Translations under genes and position numbers: made by a program
DNA from: Propionivibrio sp.
Lineage (GTDB): Bacteria > Pseudomonadota > Gammaproteobacteria > Burkholderiales > Rhodocyclaceae
NCBI GenBank assembly: GCA_016705685.1
Contig: JADJLB010000010.1
Coordinates: 650,501 to 714,500 of the forward strand
Length of the DNA stretch: 64,000 nt
Direction: 5' to 3'
The notes under the pieces: model-generated
What the model saw: only the letters and a program-made list of their open reading frames with translations
Told to the model about the DNA's origin: nothing
Databases searched by the model: none
Shown: one piece after another, positions 47,179-58,040 of the stretch
Layout of the letters: each line of letters opens with the position of its first letter
Numbering within the stretch: the stretch's first letter is position 1

Positions 47179-49239
47179 TCAGGAAACCATTGGGAGAATC
47201 GGTACGATCATCAGCGCAACGATATTGATGATCTTGATCAATGGATTGACTGCCGGTCCGGCGGTATCCTTGTAGGGGTCACCAACCGTATCGCCGGTCA
47301 CCGAGGCTTTGTGGGCTTCGGATCCTTTACCGCCGAAATGGCCATCCTCAATGTACTTCTTGGCGTTGTCCCAGGCACCGCCGCCGGTCGTCATGGAAAT
47401 CGCGACAAACAGCCCGGTAATGATGGTTCCCATCAGCAAGCCGCCGAGCGCTTTCGGCCCCAGCAGCAAACCGACGACGACCGGCACCAGTACCGGCAGA
47501 AGCGATGGAACGATCATTTCCTTGATCGCAGCCGTGGTCAGCATTCCGACGGCGCGGGAATAATCCGGCTTGGCCGTGCCGTCCATGATTCCCGGGATTT
47601 CTTTGAACTGCCGCCGCACTTCGATGACCACCGCACCCGCTGCACGGCCGACAGCTTCCATGGCCATGGCACTGAACAGATAGGGGATCAAGCCGCCGAC
47701 AAACAGGCCGATAATGACCATGTGGTCCGACAGATCGAACGACATGACCACATTCATCTTGGACTCCAGGGCATGCGTATAGTCGGCAAACAAGACCAGC
47801 GCGGCCAGACCTGCCGAACCAATAGCGTACCCCTTGGTCACTGCCTTGGTCGTGTTACCCACGGCGTCGAGCGGATCGGTCACGTCACGCACTTCCTGCG
47901 GCAGTCCGGACATTTCGGCTATACCGCCGGCATTGTCGGTAATCGGCCCGTAGGCGTCGAGAGCGACGATGATGCCCGTCATCGACAGCATCGAAGTCGC
48001 CGCAATCGAAATCCCATACAGTCCGGCCAGAGCATAGGTGATGTAAATTGCCAAGCAGACCGAAAGCACCGGTAGCGCAGTCGCCTTCATCGAGACGCCC
48101 AGGCCGGCGATGATGTTGGTACCGTGCCCCGTCGTCGACGCTTCGGCCACATGTTGTACTGGCGAGAAGTCGGTTCCCGTGTAGTACTCGGTGATCCACA
48201 CCAGCAAGCCCGTCAGTACCAGGCCGACCGTCGCCGCACCAAATATGCTCAATGAGCTGATAAATTTGCCATCAGCAAGTGTGATTCCGTTGCCCAGCAT
48301 CCAGGTCGTTATCGGGTAAAAAGCCAGCAGCGCCAGCACGCCAGCCACGGCCAGGCCGCGGTAGAGGGCATTCATGATCTTGCCGCCTTCATTGGCCTTG
48401 ACGAAAGCACAGCCGATAATCGAAGCAATGATCGAAACGCCACCCAGAACCAGGGGATAGATAATCAGGTTGTCGGTCGCATTGGCCACGCCCTTGAGCA
48501 TCATCGCGCCAAGCACCATCGTGGCCACTACCGTAACGGCGTAGGTTTCAAAAAGGTCAGCGGCCATACCTGCGCAATCGCCGACATTGTCGCCGACGTT
48601 ATCGGCAATCACCGCCGGGTTACGTGGATCATCTTCCGGAATACCCGCTTCGACCTTGCCGACCAGGTCGGCACCGACGTCAGCACCTTTGGTGAAAATA
48701 CCGCCACCCAATCGAGCGAAAATCGAAATCAGCGAGCCGCCGAAAGCCAGGCCCACCAGCGGTTCGACAGCATGCTGGAAATCAGCGCCGCCGCCACGCA
48801 GATAGGCATAGTAGCCGGCCACACCGAGCAGACCGAGGCCGACGACCAGCATGCCCGTAATGGCTCCGCCCTTGAAGGCCACATCGAGTGCGGCGGCAAT
48901 GCCGCTACGCGCTGCCTCTGCGGTTCGCACATTGGCACGAACCGACACGTTCATGCCAATGAAGCCGGTGGCACCGGAGAGCACGGCGCCAATGACAAAA
49001 CCGACCGCCATCAACTTGCCAAGAAAGACTGCAATCAGGACAGCCAGAACGGCGCCGACGATACCAATCGTCGTGTATTGCTTGTTCAGGTAGGCAGACG
49101 CCCCCACCTGAATCGCCTTGGCGATTTCCTGCATCCGTTCATTGCCCGCCGGCAACGAAAGAATCCATTTGGTCATAACAGCACCGTAAAGTACCGCGAC
49201 CACCGCGCATACCAGCGCGAATACGAGACCTGCCGACAT
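47179..49239 (-). CDS. hppA: Membrane proton-pumping pyrophosphatase (K+-independent type)
   Basis: 686 residues with about 16 membrane helices. The pyrophosphate site includes [20 protein letters not shown] and [19 protein letters not shown]. The C-terminal [19 protein letters not shown] is also diagnostic. Lys465 in [10 protein letters not shown] is the residue that marks K+-independent enzymes; K+-dependent ones have Ala there. It couples PPi hydrolysis to H+ export, saving energy under low-ATP conditions. It lies 171 bases after adk. Confidence 0.95.
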   Translation of the reverse strand: MSAGLVFALVCAVVAVLYGAVMTKWILSLPAGNERMQEIAKAIQVGASAYLNKQYTTIGIVGAVLAVLIAVFLGKLMAVGFVIGAVLSGATGFIGMNVSVRANVRTAEAARSGIAAALDVAFKGGAITGMLVVGLGLLGVAGYYAYLRGGGADFQHAVEPLVGLAFGGSLISIFARLGGGIFTKGADVGADLVGKVEAGIPEDDPRNPAVIADNVGDNVGDCAGMAADLFETYAVTVVATMVLGAMMLKGVANATDNLIIYPLVLGGVSIIASIIGCAFVKANEGGKIMNALYRGLAVAGVLALLAFYPITTWMLGNGITLADGKFISSLSIFGAATVGLVLTGLLVWITEYYTGTDFSPVQHVAEASTTGHGTNIIAGLGVSMKATALPVLSVCLAIYITYALAGLYGISIAATSMLSMTGIIVALDAYGPITDNAGGIAEMSGLPQEVRDVTDPLDAVGNTTKAVTKGYAIGSAGLAALVLFADYTHALESKMNVVMSFDLSDHMVIIGLFVGGLIPYLFSAMAMEAVGRAAGAVVIEVRRQFKEIPGIMDGTAKPDYSRAVGMLTTAAIKEMIVPSLLPVLVPVVVGLLLGPKALGGLLMGTIITGLFVAISMTTGGGAWDNAKKYIEDGHFGGKGSEAHKASVTGDTVGDPYKDTAGPAVNPLIKIINIVALMIVPILPMVS

Positions 49240-49324
49240 GAATACCCCCTATCAAGATTACGCTGGCCCCTCGGGAGACTCCTTGGGTGCCGGATTGCTC
49301 AACTTTCTGCTAAAAACTTGTCAC

Positions 49325-49343
49325 ACCTCCTCTCATGGGAGGT
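49325..49343 (-). other. Small hairpin in the hppA 5' region
   Basis: ACCTCC (49325-49330) and GGAGGT (49338-49343) form a perfect 6-bp stem about 85 bases upstream of the hppA ATG. On the minus strand the 3' arm is an SD-like GGAGGT followed by a GTG with a 4-codon frame. No known riboswitch consensus was recognised. Confidence 0.3.
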
Positions 49344-49410
49344 ACGGATTCCTACTTCAATTTCACCCTTCGATCATCGTGAAACGAATCATGGCGTCTC
49401 GATATCGATA

Positions 49411-50076
<666 letters not shown>

Positions 50077-50146
50077 TCAGAGAAAATCGAACAAAGCGAT
50101 TAAGTATACCACTCGCACTGCACGGTAACGTACAGACGTCTTTTCA

Positions 50147-50166
50147 AAGGTACTGAAAAGTACCTT
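50147..50166. repeat. Short perfect inverted repeat between kdsB and adk
   Basis: AAGGTACT (50147-50154) and AGTACCTT (50159-50166) flank GAAA. There is no T-run on either side, so it is not a classical terminator; it could be an operator or an mRNA structure in the adk leader. Confidence 0.5.
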
Positions 50167-50191
50167 CAAATGACCTGCTGGTCAAACGTTT

Positions 50192-50971
50192 TCACTCCGC
50201 GCGGAAGCATTTCTGCATTCGCGCTGCGTCTTCCGGCGTGTCCACCCCTGGCATCGGCAGAAGGCCGGTAACCGCCACATTGATCCGAAATCCATGCCAG
50301 AGCGCGCGCAGTTGTTCAAGCGCTTCGAATTCCTCAAGTGGCGAAGGCGTCAACCGCGAAAATGCACGCAAAAATCGTACTCGGTAAGCATAAAGGCCAA
50401 TATGCCGGAACGCCGGAATCCTGGCAGGCAAGGTTTCTTTGCCGGGAACACGGGCAAAGTGATCGCGCGGGTAAGGAATCGGCGCCCGGGAAAAATACAA
50501 TGCATCGCCGTCGGCCTTGCACACCACTTTGACCACATTGGGATTTTGGAAATCGGCCGCATGTTCGAGCGGATGCGCCAGGGTGGTGATATCGGCACCG
50601 CTGACTGCCAGCTGGCTCGCCACCTGGGCAATCAGTTCCGGATCGATCAGTGGCTCGTCGCCCTGGACATTCACCACGATGGATTCATCATCCCAACCGC
50701 GTTGTTCGACGACTTCAGCCAGACGATCGGTTCCGGTCGGATGATCCGCCCTGGTCAGCAAGACCGACAGGCCATGCCGGGCCGCCGCCGCCTGAATGTC
50801 GGCATGGTCGGTCGCGATCCAGACCTCTTCGGCGCCTGAAAGGGCCGCGCGCTCGGCCACCCGGGCAACCATGGGTTTCCCACCGAGATCCAGAAGGGGC
50901 TTGGCCGGCAGTCGGGACGAGGCGTAACGGGCCGGAATGACTACCTTGAAACGGACGCCGCCATGGGACAT
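50192..50971 (-). CDS. kdsB: 3-deoxy-manno-octulosonate cytidylyltransferase
   Basis: 259-residue CMP-KDO synthetase activating KDO for [25 protein letters not shown] is the N-terminal signature. Also seen are [23 protein letters not shown] and the HIGLYAYR segment. The ATG shares a base with the ycaR stop (TGATG). Confidence 0.96.
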   Translation of the reverse strand: MSHGGVRFKVVIPARYASSRLPAKPLLDLGGKPMVARVAERAALSGAEEVWIATDHADIQAAAARHGLSVLLTRADHPTGTDRLAEVVEQRGWDDESIVVNVQGDEPLIDPELIAQVASQLAVSGADITTLAHPLEHAADFQNPNVVKVVCKADGDALYFSRAPIPYPRDHFARVPGKETLPARIPAFRHIGLYAYRVRFLRAFSRLTPSPLEEFEALEQLRALWHGFRINVAVTGLLPMPGVDTPEDAARMQKCFRAE

Positions 50972-51147
50972 CAGTTATCCTGCGCGTCAAGGCGGCGCGC
51001 TTCTTCTTCGAGCATCACCGGAATGTCATCGCGCACCGGGAAGGCCAGCTTGCAGGGTTTACAGACCAGTTCCAGCTCTGCCTTGCGATACTCCAGATTC
51101 GCTTTGCAGATCGGGCAGACGAGGATATCAAGCAAGCGCGCGTCCAT
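50971..51147 (-). CDS. ycaR: Trm112/YcaR family small protein
   Basis: 58 residues, [20 protein letters not shown], with CPIC and CKPCK-type cysteine pairs that likely bind zinc. It is the small Trm112-like protein regularly found between lpxK and kdsB. The first 20 bases overlap the end of lpxK; the frame is open upstream but the family N-terminus begins at ATG 51147. Function unknown; a link to lipid A/KDO genes is contextual. Confidence 0.9.
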   Translation of the reverse strand: MDARLLDILVCPICKANLEYRKAELELVCKPCKLAFPVRDDIPVMLEEEARRLDAQDN

Positions 51148-52177
51148 CGAGTTTCTCCAAAATGATGTCAAGCAAAGTGGGGCCTGAGCTTGCCGATACA
51201 ATCTGCGCCTCCACCGGAAGCACCCAAGCCACACCTGAAGCCAATGCCGCGCATTTTACTGCATCTTTCTCGGTCATCAGCAGCACGCCCTCGCGCGCAA
51301 AAGCGAGGTCGGCAGCTTTGTACTCGTGATGATCGGGGAACGCGTGGGCCTCAAACTCGAGACCCAAAGCCTTGAGGTGCGCAAAGAAGCGGTTTGGATC
51401 GCCGATGCCGGCCATCGCAAACAAGCGTTTACCGTGCAAATCTTCCGCAGCACAGAACCGCCGCGCATCCAACAAGGAATGGAAACGTTGGCCCACCAGG
51501 CGCATCTCGAATTTCGGCAAATCCGATCCAGCTTCTTTCCCCTGCCCCGGCGGGGCCGAATTCCAAACCACTGCGGTTACCCGAGACAGACGCCGAAGCG
51601 GCTCGCGAAGCGGCCCTACTGGCAACAGACGGGAATTCCCCGGGCCGCGTCCGTCGAACACGGCAATCTCCACAGCGCGCTGCAACCGGTAATGTTGTAG
51701 TCCGTCATCGGAAACGATGACGTTGCACTCCGGATGCCCGGCCAGCAAGGCTTGCCCGGCGGCGACTCGATCACGTCCAGTAGATACCGGCACACCGGCA
51801 CGTCGAGCCAGCAAGAGCGGCTCGTCTCCCACGACCGCAACGTCGGAGGCAACACCGACCGACTGCACGCCAGCCGCCGCACCGCCATAGCCCCGGCTGA
51901 CAATCCCGGGACGCCAGCCCAACTCGCGCAAGCGGTCAACCAGCCAGAGTACGAGCGGCGTCTTGCCGCTCCCACCGACAGTCAGATTGCCAACAACGAT
52001 GACCGGCACCGGCAGGCGATACGAGCGCAGAACGCCACAGCGATACAAGGCATACCGCACCCAGACCATCAAGCGAAACAGCCAGGAAAGTGGCAGCAGG
52101 GGAAGCAACGAAAACGCCAGTTGCCGGCGGTACCACAAGCGCGTGAGGCACGGTGCGATGCGGTGGCAATCGGGCAT
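51128..52177 (-). CDS. lpxK: Tetraacyldisaccharide 4'-kinase
   Basis: 349 residues. An N-terminal membrane-associated helix precedes the P-loop in [23 protein letters not shown] and [15 protein letters not shown] follow, all LpxK signatures. It phosphorylates the lipid A precursor at the inner membrane. It follows exbD by 43 bases and overlaps ycaR. Confidence 0.95.
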   Translation of the reverse strand: MPDCHRIAPCLTRLWYRRQLAFSLLPLLPLSWLFRLMVWVRYALYRCGVLRSYRLPVPVIVVGNLTVGGSGKTPLVLWLVDRLRELGWRPGIVSRGYGGAAAGVQSVGVASDVAVVGDEPLLLARRAGVPVSTGRDRVAAGQALLAGHPECNVIVSDDGLQHYRLQRAVEIAVFDGRGPGNSRLLPVGPLREPLRRLSRVTAVVWNSAPPGQGKEAGSDLPKFEMRLVGQRFHSLLDARRFCAAEDLHGKRLFAMAGIGDPNRFFAHLKALGLEFEAHAFPDHHEYKAADLAFAREGVLLMTEKDAVKCAALASGVAWVLPVEAQIVSASSGPTLLDIILEKLDGRALA

Positions 52178-52220
52178 CAGCGAACCAACAGCAACTTGCC
52201 GGCGATCCCGCGTGGCGCCA

Positions 52221-52637
52221 TCAGCGCGGTGATTGGGTGGCGAACGAGATGTGCGGATAACCGGCCGTCTGCGCCGCCTGCATGATGTCGATCACGCTCT
52301 GATGCGTGGCCTTGGCGTCGGCATTGATCACGATTACCGGCTCCTTGGCGTCACCCGCAGCGTGGCGCAATGCTTCGCTGATCGTCAGCACATCGGTAGC
52401 CGGCAACGCCGTCTTGTTGACCTGCACCTGGCCGGTCGCCGTAACCGCGACGTTGATTTCGCTGGGTTGCTCGGCCTTCTTGCTGGCGTCGGCCGTCGGC
52501 AGGTTGATTTCAAGACCGGAAAACTTGGCGTAGGTCGTTGTGAGCATCAGAAAAATGATGATGACCAGCAGCACATCGATCAGCGGGATCAGGTTGATCT
52601 CAGGGGTATCATGGCCACGACCACGTAGAAAATTCAT
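52221..52637 (-). CDS. exbD: Biopolymer transport protein ExbD/TolR family
   Basis: 138 residues. One N-terminal membrane helix contains the functional Asp in NLIPLIDVLLVIIIFLMLTT. A periplasmic domain follows (VIVINADAKATHQSVIDIM). With ExbB it forms the proton channel that energises TonB-type transport. Nine bases after exbB. Confidence 0.93.
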   Translation of the reverse strand: MNFLRGRGHDTPEINLIPLIDVLLVIIIFLMLTTTYAKFSGLEINLPTADASKKAEQPSEINVAVTATGQVQVNKTALPATDVLTISEALRHAAGDAKEPVIVINADAKATHQSVIDIMQAAQTAGYPHISFATQSPR

Positions 52638-52646
52638 CCCTGCTCC

Positions 52647-53255
52647 TCAGGCCTTGCGTTCGTTGTTCAAAACCTCGACCAGACGCACGGCCTGTTGTTG
52701 CATTTCAATCACGAAACCATTCACCAGCGCACGAAAGTGACGCCAGAAAATCATTCCCGGGATGGCGATGATCAAGCCAAACCCCGTGTTGTACAGCGCC
52801 ACCGAGATGCCGTGGGCCAGCTGCATGGGATTGCTCCCCGTCGGCGACTGCGACCCAAAAATCTCGATCATGCCGACCACGGTACCGAACAAACCCATCA
52901 ATGGGCTGATCGAAGCAATGGTGCCCAGCGTCGTGAGATAGCGGTCAAGTTCGTGCGCCACCACGCCGCCGGTTTCCTCGATCGCATCGCGCATGATTTC
53001 GCGCGAACTGCCGACATTGCGCAGACCGGCCGAAAGTACGCGCCCCAGCGGGGACTGCGCTTCCAGGTTGGTCAGCATCGTTTCGCTGACGCCCTGTTTG
53101 CGGTACTCAGCAACCACGCGCTGCAACAAACCGCTCGGCAGCACCTTGGTCCGACGCAAGGCCACCAAGCGTTCAATGATCAGCGCGACAGCAACAATGG
53201 ACGCCAACAACAAGGGCCAGATGGGCCAACCGGCCGCCATAATGATTGAAAACAC
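52647..53255 (-). CDS. exbB: MotA/TolQ/ExbB proton channel family protein
   Basis: 202 residues with three membrane helices and SISPLMGLFGTVVGMIEIF, the family core. The start is GTG at 53255, giving VFSIIMAAGWPIWP; GGGGGAA lies just upstream, and homologues begin MFSII. An ATG five codons into this frame is possible. First gene of the exbB-exbD-lpxK-ycaR-kdsB transcript; a DnaA-box cluster lies in its upstream region. Confidence 0.92.
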   Translation of the reverse strand: MFSIIMAAGWPIWPLLLASIVAVALIIERLVALRRTKVLPSGLLQRVVAEYRKQGVSETMLTNLEAQSPLGRVLSAGLRNVGSSREIMRDAIEETGGVVAHELDRYLTTLGTIASISPLMGLFGTVVGMIEIFGSQSPTGSNPMQLAHGISVALYNTGFGLIIAIPGMIFWRHFRALVNGFVIEMQQQAVRLVEVLNNERKA

Positions 53256-53570
53256 GCATTTCCCCCAAGGGTTTATTCCGCCGGTAACTTTAGCCTGAGC
53301 CGACACCAGCGGCAAGCCCCGCGCGCAAGTAATGCCGGAATTCTTATTCACAAATTCTGTGAGTAACTTTGTGGATAAAAGCCGATTGTGAGCGCTAAGT
53401 GCCCAAGGTTAAAGGACTTTTCAAATGATGCCAGAATAACAGGCGATATTTTTTTATGTTTATATTCAATGGCTTGACAAAATTGCCTGATTCCGCAACG
53501 GTTTCAGCCGGATTTACCCCTGAAATCGCCGCAGGCTGTGCATTACTTGCCAAGGATGTAGAATTGGCGC
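53256..53570. other. Divergent exbB-xseA intergenic region
   Basis: 315 bases without a convincing gene. It holds the promoters of exbB and xseA, three DnaA-box-like nonamers (53344-53378) and an A/T-rich tract around 53425-53480. A TAGAAT at about 53558, just before the xseA ATG, is too close to serve as an ordinary -10. Confidence 0.7.
53344..53378. promoter_or_regulatory. Cluster of three DnaA-box-like nonamers
   Basis: TTATTCACA on the plus strand (53344-53352), TTACTCACA on the minus strand (53358-53366) and the perfect TTATCCACA on the minus strand (53370-53378) lie within 35 bases. The first and third fit TTATNCACA. The site is about 90-125 bases upstream of the exbB start. Function unproven. 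Confidence 0.45.
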
Positions 53571-54965
53571 ATGTTAGAAAGCACTCGTAGCGGCGCAGGC
53601 CTTGCCCCATCAGCACCCGTCATCCCAGTTTCAGTGCTCAACCGGCTTGCGCGGGAGCGACTCGAAACGGCCTTTCCGCTCTGCTGGGTCGCCGGCGAGG
53701 TCTCCAACCTGACGGCCGCCGCCTCCGGTCATGTCTATTTTTCACTAAAGGATGCGGCCGCCCAAGTGCGTTGCGTCATGTTCCGAAACCGCGCCCAGTT
53801 GCTCGGCTGGCGCCTGGAAAACGGCCAGCACATCGAAGCCCGGGTTCTGGTAACACTCTACGAGGCACGGGGAGACTTCCAGCTCAACGTCGAGACGGCT
53901 CGCCAGGCCGGCCTGGGCAATCTCTTTGAGCAGTTCCTCCGCCTCAAGGAAAAACTCGAAAGCGAAGGCCTGTTTGCCGCCGAAGGCAAGCGCATGCTGC
54001 CCGCCTTTCCGCGCCGCATCGGCATCGTCACTTCACTGCAGGCAGCCGCGCTGAGAGACGTCTTGAGTACCCTCGCGCGCCGCGCGCCGCACGTCGATCT
54101 GGTGCTCTACCCGACCCCGGTACAGGGCAGTGGCGCTGCGGCGCAGATTGCCGATAGCCTGCGCTGCGCAGGCGAACGACGTGAGTGCGATGTGCTCATC
54201 GTCTGCCGGGGCGGCGGCAGCCTCGAAGATTTGTGGGCGTTTAACGACGAAGCGCTGGCCCGCGCCATCCGGGCCTGTCCGATTCCGGTGATCAGCGGTA
54301 TTGGTCACGAAACCGACTTCACGATTGCCGATTTTGCTGCCGATCAACGTGCGCCCACCCCCACCGCTGCGGCGGAACTTGCCGCGCCGGAACGGTCTGC
54401 CTTGCTGGCGCAGCTTGCCGATTGTCGGCTTGCGCTACACCGCCAATTTACGCAGCAGCAGAACCGGCTGAGCCAGTACCTCGACGGATTGGCGCGTCGT
54501 CTGCAGCATCCCGCCCAAGGTCTCGCGCAACAAAGGGAAAACCTGCTCAACCTGCAGCGACGCCTTGACAGCAGTCTGTTGCAAACCAGCACGCGTTTTC
54601 GCCATGCACTTTCAGGTCTGAGCCACCGCCTCCTTCTGGCCCGCCCGAACAGCAACCGGCTGACTCGACGGCTTGAGACGCTCGCGCCAAGACTGCGCGG
54701 CGCATGGCAGGCAAGCCTGCATGACCGAACGGTCGACCTCGCGCGCATCGCCGCCAGCTTGACCCACCTCAATCCCGACGCCATACTGGCGCGAGGCTAC
54801 AGCATCGTCACCGACAACGCAGGGCGCATTCTGCGTGACAGCCGGTCGCTGGAACCAAACGACCCCATCGCTGTCTGTTTCCACAGTGGTCGAGCGGAGG
54901 CAACGATCACCTCGGTGACCAGAGAACCGGCACAACCGAACTCAAAGAACCGCCCGACCCGCTGA
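53571..54965 (+). CDS. xseA: Exodeoxyribonuclease VII large subunit
   Basis: 464 residues. An N-terminal OB fold ([24 protein letters not shown]) is followed by the nuclease core with [14 protein letters not shown]-like [22 protein letters not shown], and [28 protein letters not shown] long coiled-coil C-terminal half follows. With XseB it degrades single-stranded DNA to oligonucleotides; xseB is not in the window. Confidence 0.95.
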   Translation: MLESTRSGAGLAPSAPVIPVSVLNRLARERLETAFPLCWVAGEVSNLTAAASGHVYFSLKDAAAQVRCVMFRNRAQLLGWRLENGQHIEARVLVTLYEARGDFQLNVETARQAGLGNLFEQFLRLKEKLESEGLFAAEGKRMLPAFPRRIGIVTSLQAAALRDVLSTLARRAPHVDLVLYPTPVQGSGAAAQIADSLRCAGERRECDVLIVCRGGGSLEDLWAFNDEALARAIRACPIPVISGIGHETDFTIADFAADQRAPTPTAAAELAAPERSALLAQLADCRLALHRQFTQQQNRLSQYLDGLARRLQHPAQGLAQQRENLLNLQRRLDSSLLQTSTRFRHALSGLSHRLLLARPNSNRLTRRLETLAPRLRGAWQASLHDRTVDLARIAASLTHLNPDAILARGYSIVTDNAGRILRDSRSLEPNDPIAVCFHSGRAEATITSVTREPAQPNSKNRPTR

Positions 54966-55000
54966 AAACACCCCACCGTAATGCAAGCCAAGGAGAAATG

Positions 55001-55585
55001 ATGGAACATCAATTGCCGCAACTGCCTTTTACCATGGACGCACTGGCGCCCCACATGTCGAAGGAAACCTTCGAGTACCACTATGCCAAGCATCATCAGG
55101 CCTACGTCACCAACCTGAACAACCTGATCAAGGGCACGGAATTCGAAAATCTCGACCTCGAAGCCATCGTCAAGAAAGCCCCGGCCGGAGGCGTCTATAA
55201 CAATTCCGCGCAAGTGTGGAACCATACGTTCTTCTGGAACTGCCTCAAGCCCAACGGCGGCGGTACGCCTGGCGGAGCCTTGGCGGCGGCGATCAACGCC
55301 AAGTGGGGTTCCTTCGATGAGTTCAAGAAAGCCTTCCAGGCCTCCGCCGTCGGCAACTTCGGCTCGGGCTGGACCTGGCTCGTGAAGAAGGCCGACGGCT
55401 CCGTCGACATCGTCAACATGGGCGCTGCCGGCACACCGCTGACCACCGGCGACAAGGCGCTGCTGTGCATCGACGTTTGGGAACACGCCTACTACATCGA
55501 CTACCGGAATATGCGCCCGAAATTCGTTGAGACCTTCTTGAACAGCCTGGCCAACTGGAGCTTCGCCGAGAAGAACTTTGGCTGA
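55001..55585 (+). CDS. sodB: Superoxide dismutase [Fe]
   Basis: 194 residues. Metal ligands are in [17 protein letters not shown] (first two His; the HH pair includes the Tyr/His shell), NHTFFWNCL, and the C-terminal [13 protein letters not shown] (Asp and His). The pattern fits the Fe-SOD group. Two ATGs are adjacent; the second (55001) has better spacing from AGGAG. A terminator follows. Confidence 0.95.
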   Translation: MEHQLPQLPFTMDALAPHMSKETFEYHYAKHHQAYVTNLNNLIKGTEFENLDLEAIVKKAPAGGVYNNSAQVWNHTFFWNCLKPNGGGTPGGALAAAINAKWGSFDEFKKAFQASAVGNFGSGWTWLVKKADGSVDIVNMGAAGTPLTTGDKALLCIDVWEHAYYIDYRNMRPKFVETFLNSLANWSFAEKNFG

Positions 55586-55630
55586 TGATTGACGGCTGTC
55601 ACGCAACAGTAAAGTCATAGGAACAAAACG

Positions 55631-55654
55631 GGGAGCCTCATGGCTCCCTTTTTT
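55631..55654 (+). terminator. Rho-independent terminator of sodB
   Basis: GGGAGCC (55631-55637) pairs with GGCTCCC (55642-55648), loop TCAT, then six T. Confidence 0.9.
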
Positions 55655-56086
55655 GTTGTTCTTTGAATGGGTTCGATCAGTTGTTCGGACCAATCCAGAA
55701 CCAAATTGAGCGCCTGCTTCCCAGCCTTCATCGCTCATCGAAGAAAAACGCCTTCCTGATGACTCGATGGGGGAGCTCAACATACGCTGCTCCTTGGTCA
55801 GTCATCTCAAAAACGAATCGCCGCATTCGGCGTTTCGTGGTCAGCACCGCCGACCTCAGCGCTGCTTATTCCTGAACGGTGTCAAACCTGTGACCAAAGG
55901 TAATGTTTATGAAAATCGAATCCGATATGATTTTCATCACTGAGCATGCGAACACCGATCGAAAGGAAAAGTAACGCCAGACTACATGGCGCAAGATGTC
56001 AGGTGCATACGAGCCGGGAGTGTGCGAAGTGCTTACGGCCCAATAGGGCTGATAGCGTCCTCTTCATGAATTTTCTCGGAGGGCAT
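55655..56086. other. Intergenic region between sodB and the PstS-like gene
   Basis: 432 bases without a convincing gene. Short open frames on either strand have no recognisable family. A minus-strand 32-codon frame beginning MRRFVFEMTDQG could be a fragment, but nothing supports translation. The region presumably contains the promoter of the PstS-like gene. Confidence 0.6.
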
Positions 56087-57169
56087 ATGTATACAATTCA
56101 AACTTCCGTGCAGCATTTTTCCACTCGTTGCGCCGTTGTGCTTTCGGTCGCACTTCTCCTGGCCAGTCCGTCGTTGTTTGCCGAGACAGCCCCCCAGATC
56201 AACGGTACGGGCGGCAGTTCGACGGCACGCGTGTTTGCTCAATGGAATTTTCTTTTCACCAAGGAATCCGGGATAAAGGTCGACTTCGCTGCCGCCAATT
56301 CCGGGGTTGGAATTCGTGAAGCGATCGCACATCGCATCGATTTCGCCCCTACGGAAATCCCCTTGTCATCTGAAGAGCTGGCGAAGAATGAACTTGTGCA
56401 GTTTCCGCTGTTGATTGGGGGCGTGGCAGTCATTGTTAATATTCCGGGCGTACCTCCAGGCGCGCTTTCACTCAGTTCGAATCTTCTGGCCAATATCTTT
56501 CTGGGCGAGATCAAGTTCTGGAACGACGAGGCGATTCGCGCCGCCAATCCAAATCTCAACTTGCCCAAACTGCCGATCAAGCTGGTTGTTCGCGAAACAC
56601 CGGCCAGTACGACACTGGGGTTGACTTCTTTCCTCGCCAAAACAGATCCCACTTGGGCTTCGCGTATCGGCGCAAAGGATCTTCCCCTTTGGCCAGCTCC
56701 GACCATCAAGACGGCGACCGTCAAGGTGATGGGTGAAACAGTGAAGTCGACACCGGGAGCGATCGGCTACCTTAACTACGATGAAGCGTTCCGGAACAAT
56801 CTTGCCTATGTCAAGTTGCGAAACCGCGCGGGGCACTATCTGAAGCCATCTCAAGAGAGCATTCTGGCCGCGGCCTCTGCGGCCGGGCTTGGACGAACCG
56901 GAGACAAGATTCCGGATCTCATCAATGTGGACGGTCAAGGGTCCTGGCCCATCGTCGAAGTGACTTACATTCTGGTCGACCGAAATCCCAAGAACGTGGA
57001 GCGCGCAAGATCGACACTGAAGTTCTTTTTCTGGGCTTTCATGCAGGGCGACGCCATGGCGCTGGATACCGGTTTCGTGCCACTGCCCCCCGGCGTTCAG
57101 GCGCGCAACATCGGGATCTTCCGCGACGTTCACGGACCAGACAATTCGCCGCTGGATTATTTGCGCTAG
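56087..57169 (+). CDS. PstS-like phosphate-binding protein
   Basis: 360 residues. A signal peptide ends near SPSLFAET. INGTGGSSTARVFAQW and DFAPTEIPLS are the phosphate-binding loops of PstS family proteins. GYLNYDEA and a FFFWAF...GFVPLP C-terminus also match. The ATG has GGAGG 4 bases upstream. No pstCAB or phoU is adjacent, so it is an orphan binding protein; it may serve a distant transporter or act as a sensor or scavenger. Confidence 0.85.
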   Translation: MYTIQTSVQHFSTRCAVVLSVALLLASPSLFAETAPQINGTGGSSTARVFAQWNFLFTKESGIKVDFAAANSGVGIREAIAHRIDFAPTEIPLSSEELAKNELVQFPLLIGGVAVIVNIPGVPPGALSLSSNLLANIFLGEIKFWNDEAIRAANPNLNLPKLPIKLVVRETPASTTLGLTSFLAKTDPTWASRIGAKDLPLWPAPTIKTATVKVMGETVKSTPGAIGYLNYDEAFRNNLAYVKLRNRAGHYLKPSQESILAAASAAGLGRTGDKIPDLINVDGQGSWPIVEVTYILVDRNPKNVERARSTLKFFFWAFMQGDAMALDTGFVPLPPGVQARNIGIFRDVHGPDNSPLDYLR

Positions 57170-57512
57170 TGCGCGGGGTTGACCCCAACGACCGTTGAGG
57201 CCGAAATGCTGCAAGGACCACTCCCCCATCAACGGGCGTCGTCCCGGTCAACCCGATAGATCTGTGCCGTACAATCCTGCTTTGCACTGATCCAGGTTCC
57301 CCGACGCGGGACGTCATCAACGCTAAAGATTGCGGCACGGTCAAAACGTGTCGTCCTGGCCTGCGCTCACGCGTTGTTCCTAAACAAGATGCTCGAAGTG
57401 CCCAACAAGAAGCACTTCGTGTACATTTGACGTCTGGCGACCGGTTAGTGCATGAACCTCAAACACCGTGACCGCAGCAACCATTGACTTGTACGATAGC
57501 CCGAAGGGAACC
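57170..57512. other. Gap between the PstS-like gene and the MESH1-like gene
   Basis: 343 bases without a convincing gene. A GTG in frame with the next gene lies at 57468 but gives an unlikely N-terminus. No clear terminator or promoter could be assigned. Confidence 0.6.
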
Positions 57513-58040
57513 ATGAACAAACTCATCCAGGCCATCAACTTCGCCGCCGACCGGCACCGCAATCAACGCCGCAAGGACGTTCATGCTTCCCCTTACATCA
57601 ATCACCCGATCGCGCTGGCGAATGTCCTCGCCAATGAGGCCTTTGTCGAGGATGATTGCGTGCTGATTGCGGCCATTCTGCATGACACCCTTGAAGATAC
57701 CGAGACCACCGAGACCGAACTGGTCCAACTGTTCGGGCAGGAGATTGCCGATATCGTTCTTGAGGTCACTGACGACAAAACCCTGCCAAAGGCTGAGCGC
57801 AAGCGTCTGCAAATCGAGCACGCCGCCTCCATCAGCCGGCTGGCCAAACTGGTCAAATTGGCCGACAAAATCTGCAACCTACGCGACATCACCAGCAACC
57901 CGCCGTCAAACTGGCCCGAGGAGCGCAAGCGCGAGTATTTCGAGTGGGCCAGAGCCGTCGTGGATGGATTGCGCGGCGTGCATCCGGCCCTTGAACAGCT
58001 CTTCGATGAATCTTACAAAGCGCGGCCCCTGCCCTCATGA
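57513..58040 (+). CDS. MESH1-like small alarmone hydrolase (HD domain)
   Basis: 175 residues consisting of a single HD domain. The metal residues are His31 in PYINHPI, His57-Asp58 in ILHDTLEDT and Asp118 in KLVKLADKICNLRD. EVTDDKTLPKAERKRLQ and EYFEWARAVVDGL are nearly those of animal MESH1 (HDDC3), which hydrolyses ppGpp and NADPH. There is no synthetase, TGS or ACT domain, so it is not SpoT. ATG 57513 is supported by GAAGGGA upstream. It overlaps the next gene by 4 bases. Confidence 0.85.
   Translation: MNKLIQAINFAADRHRNQRRKDVHASPYINHPIALANVLANEAFVEDDCVLIAAILHDTLEDTETTETELVQLFGQEIADIVLEVTDDKTLPKAERKRLQIEHAASISRLAKLVKLADKICNLRDITSNPPSNWPEERKREYFEWARAVVDGLRGVHPALEQLFDESYKARPLPS

Noticed and set aside
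55663-55875. 70-codon frame after sodB
   Set aside because: No SD, no family resemblance, starts 9 bases after a strong terminator.
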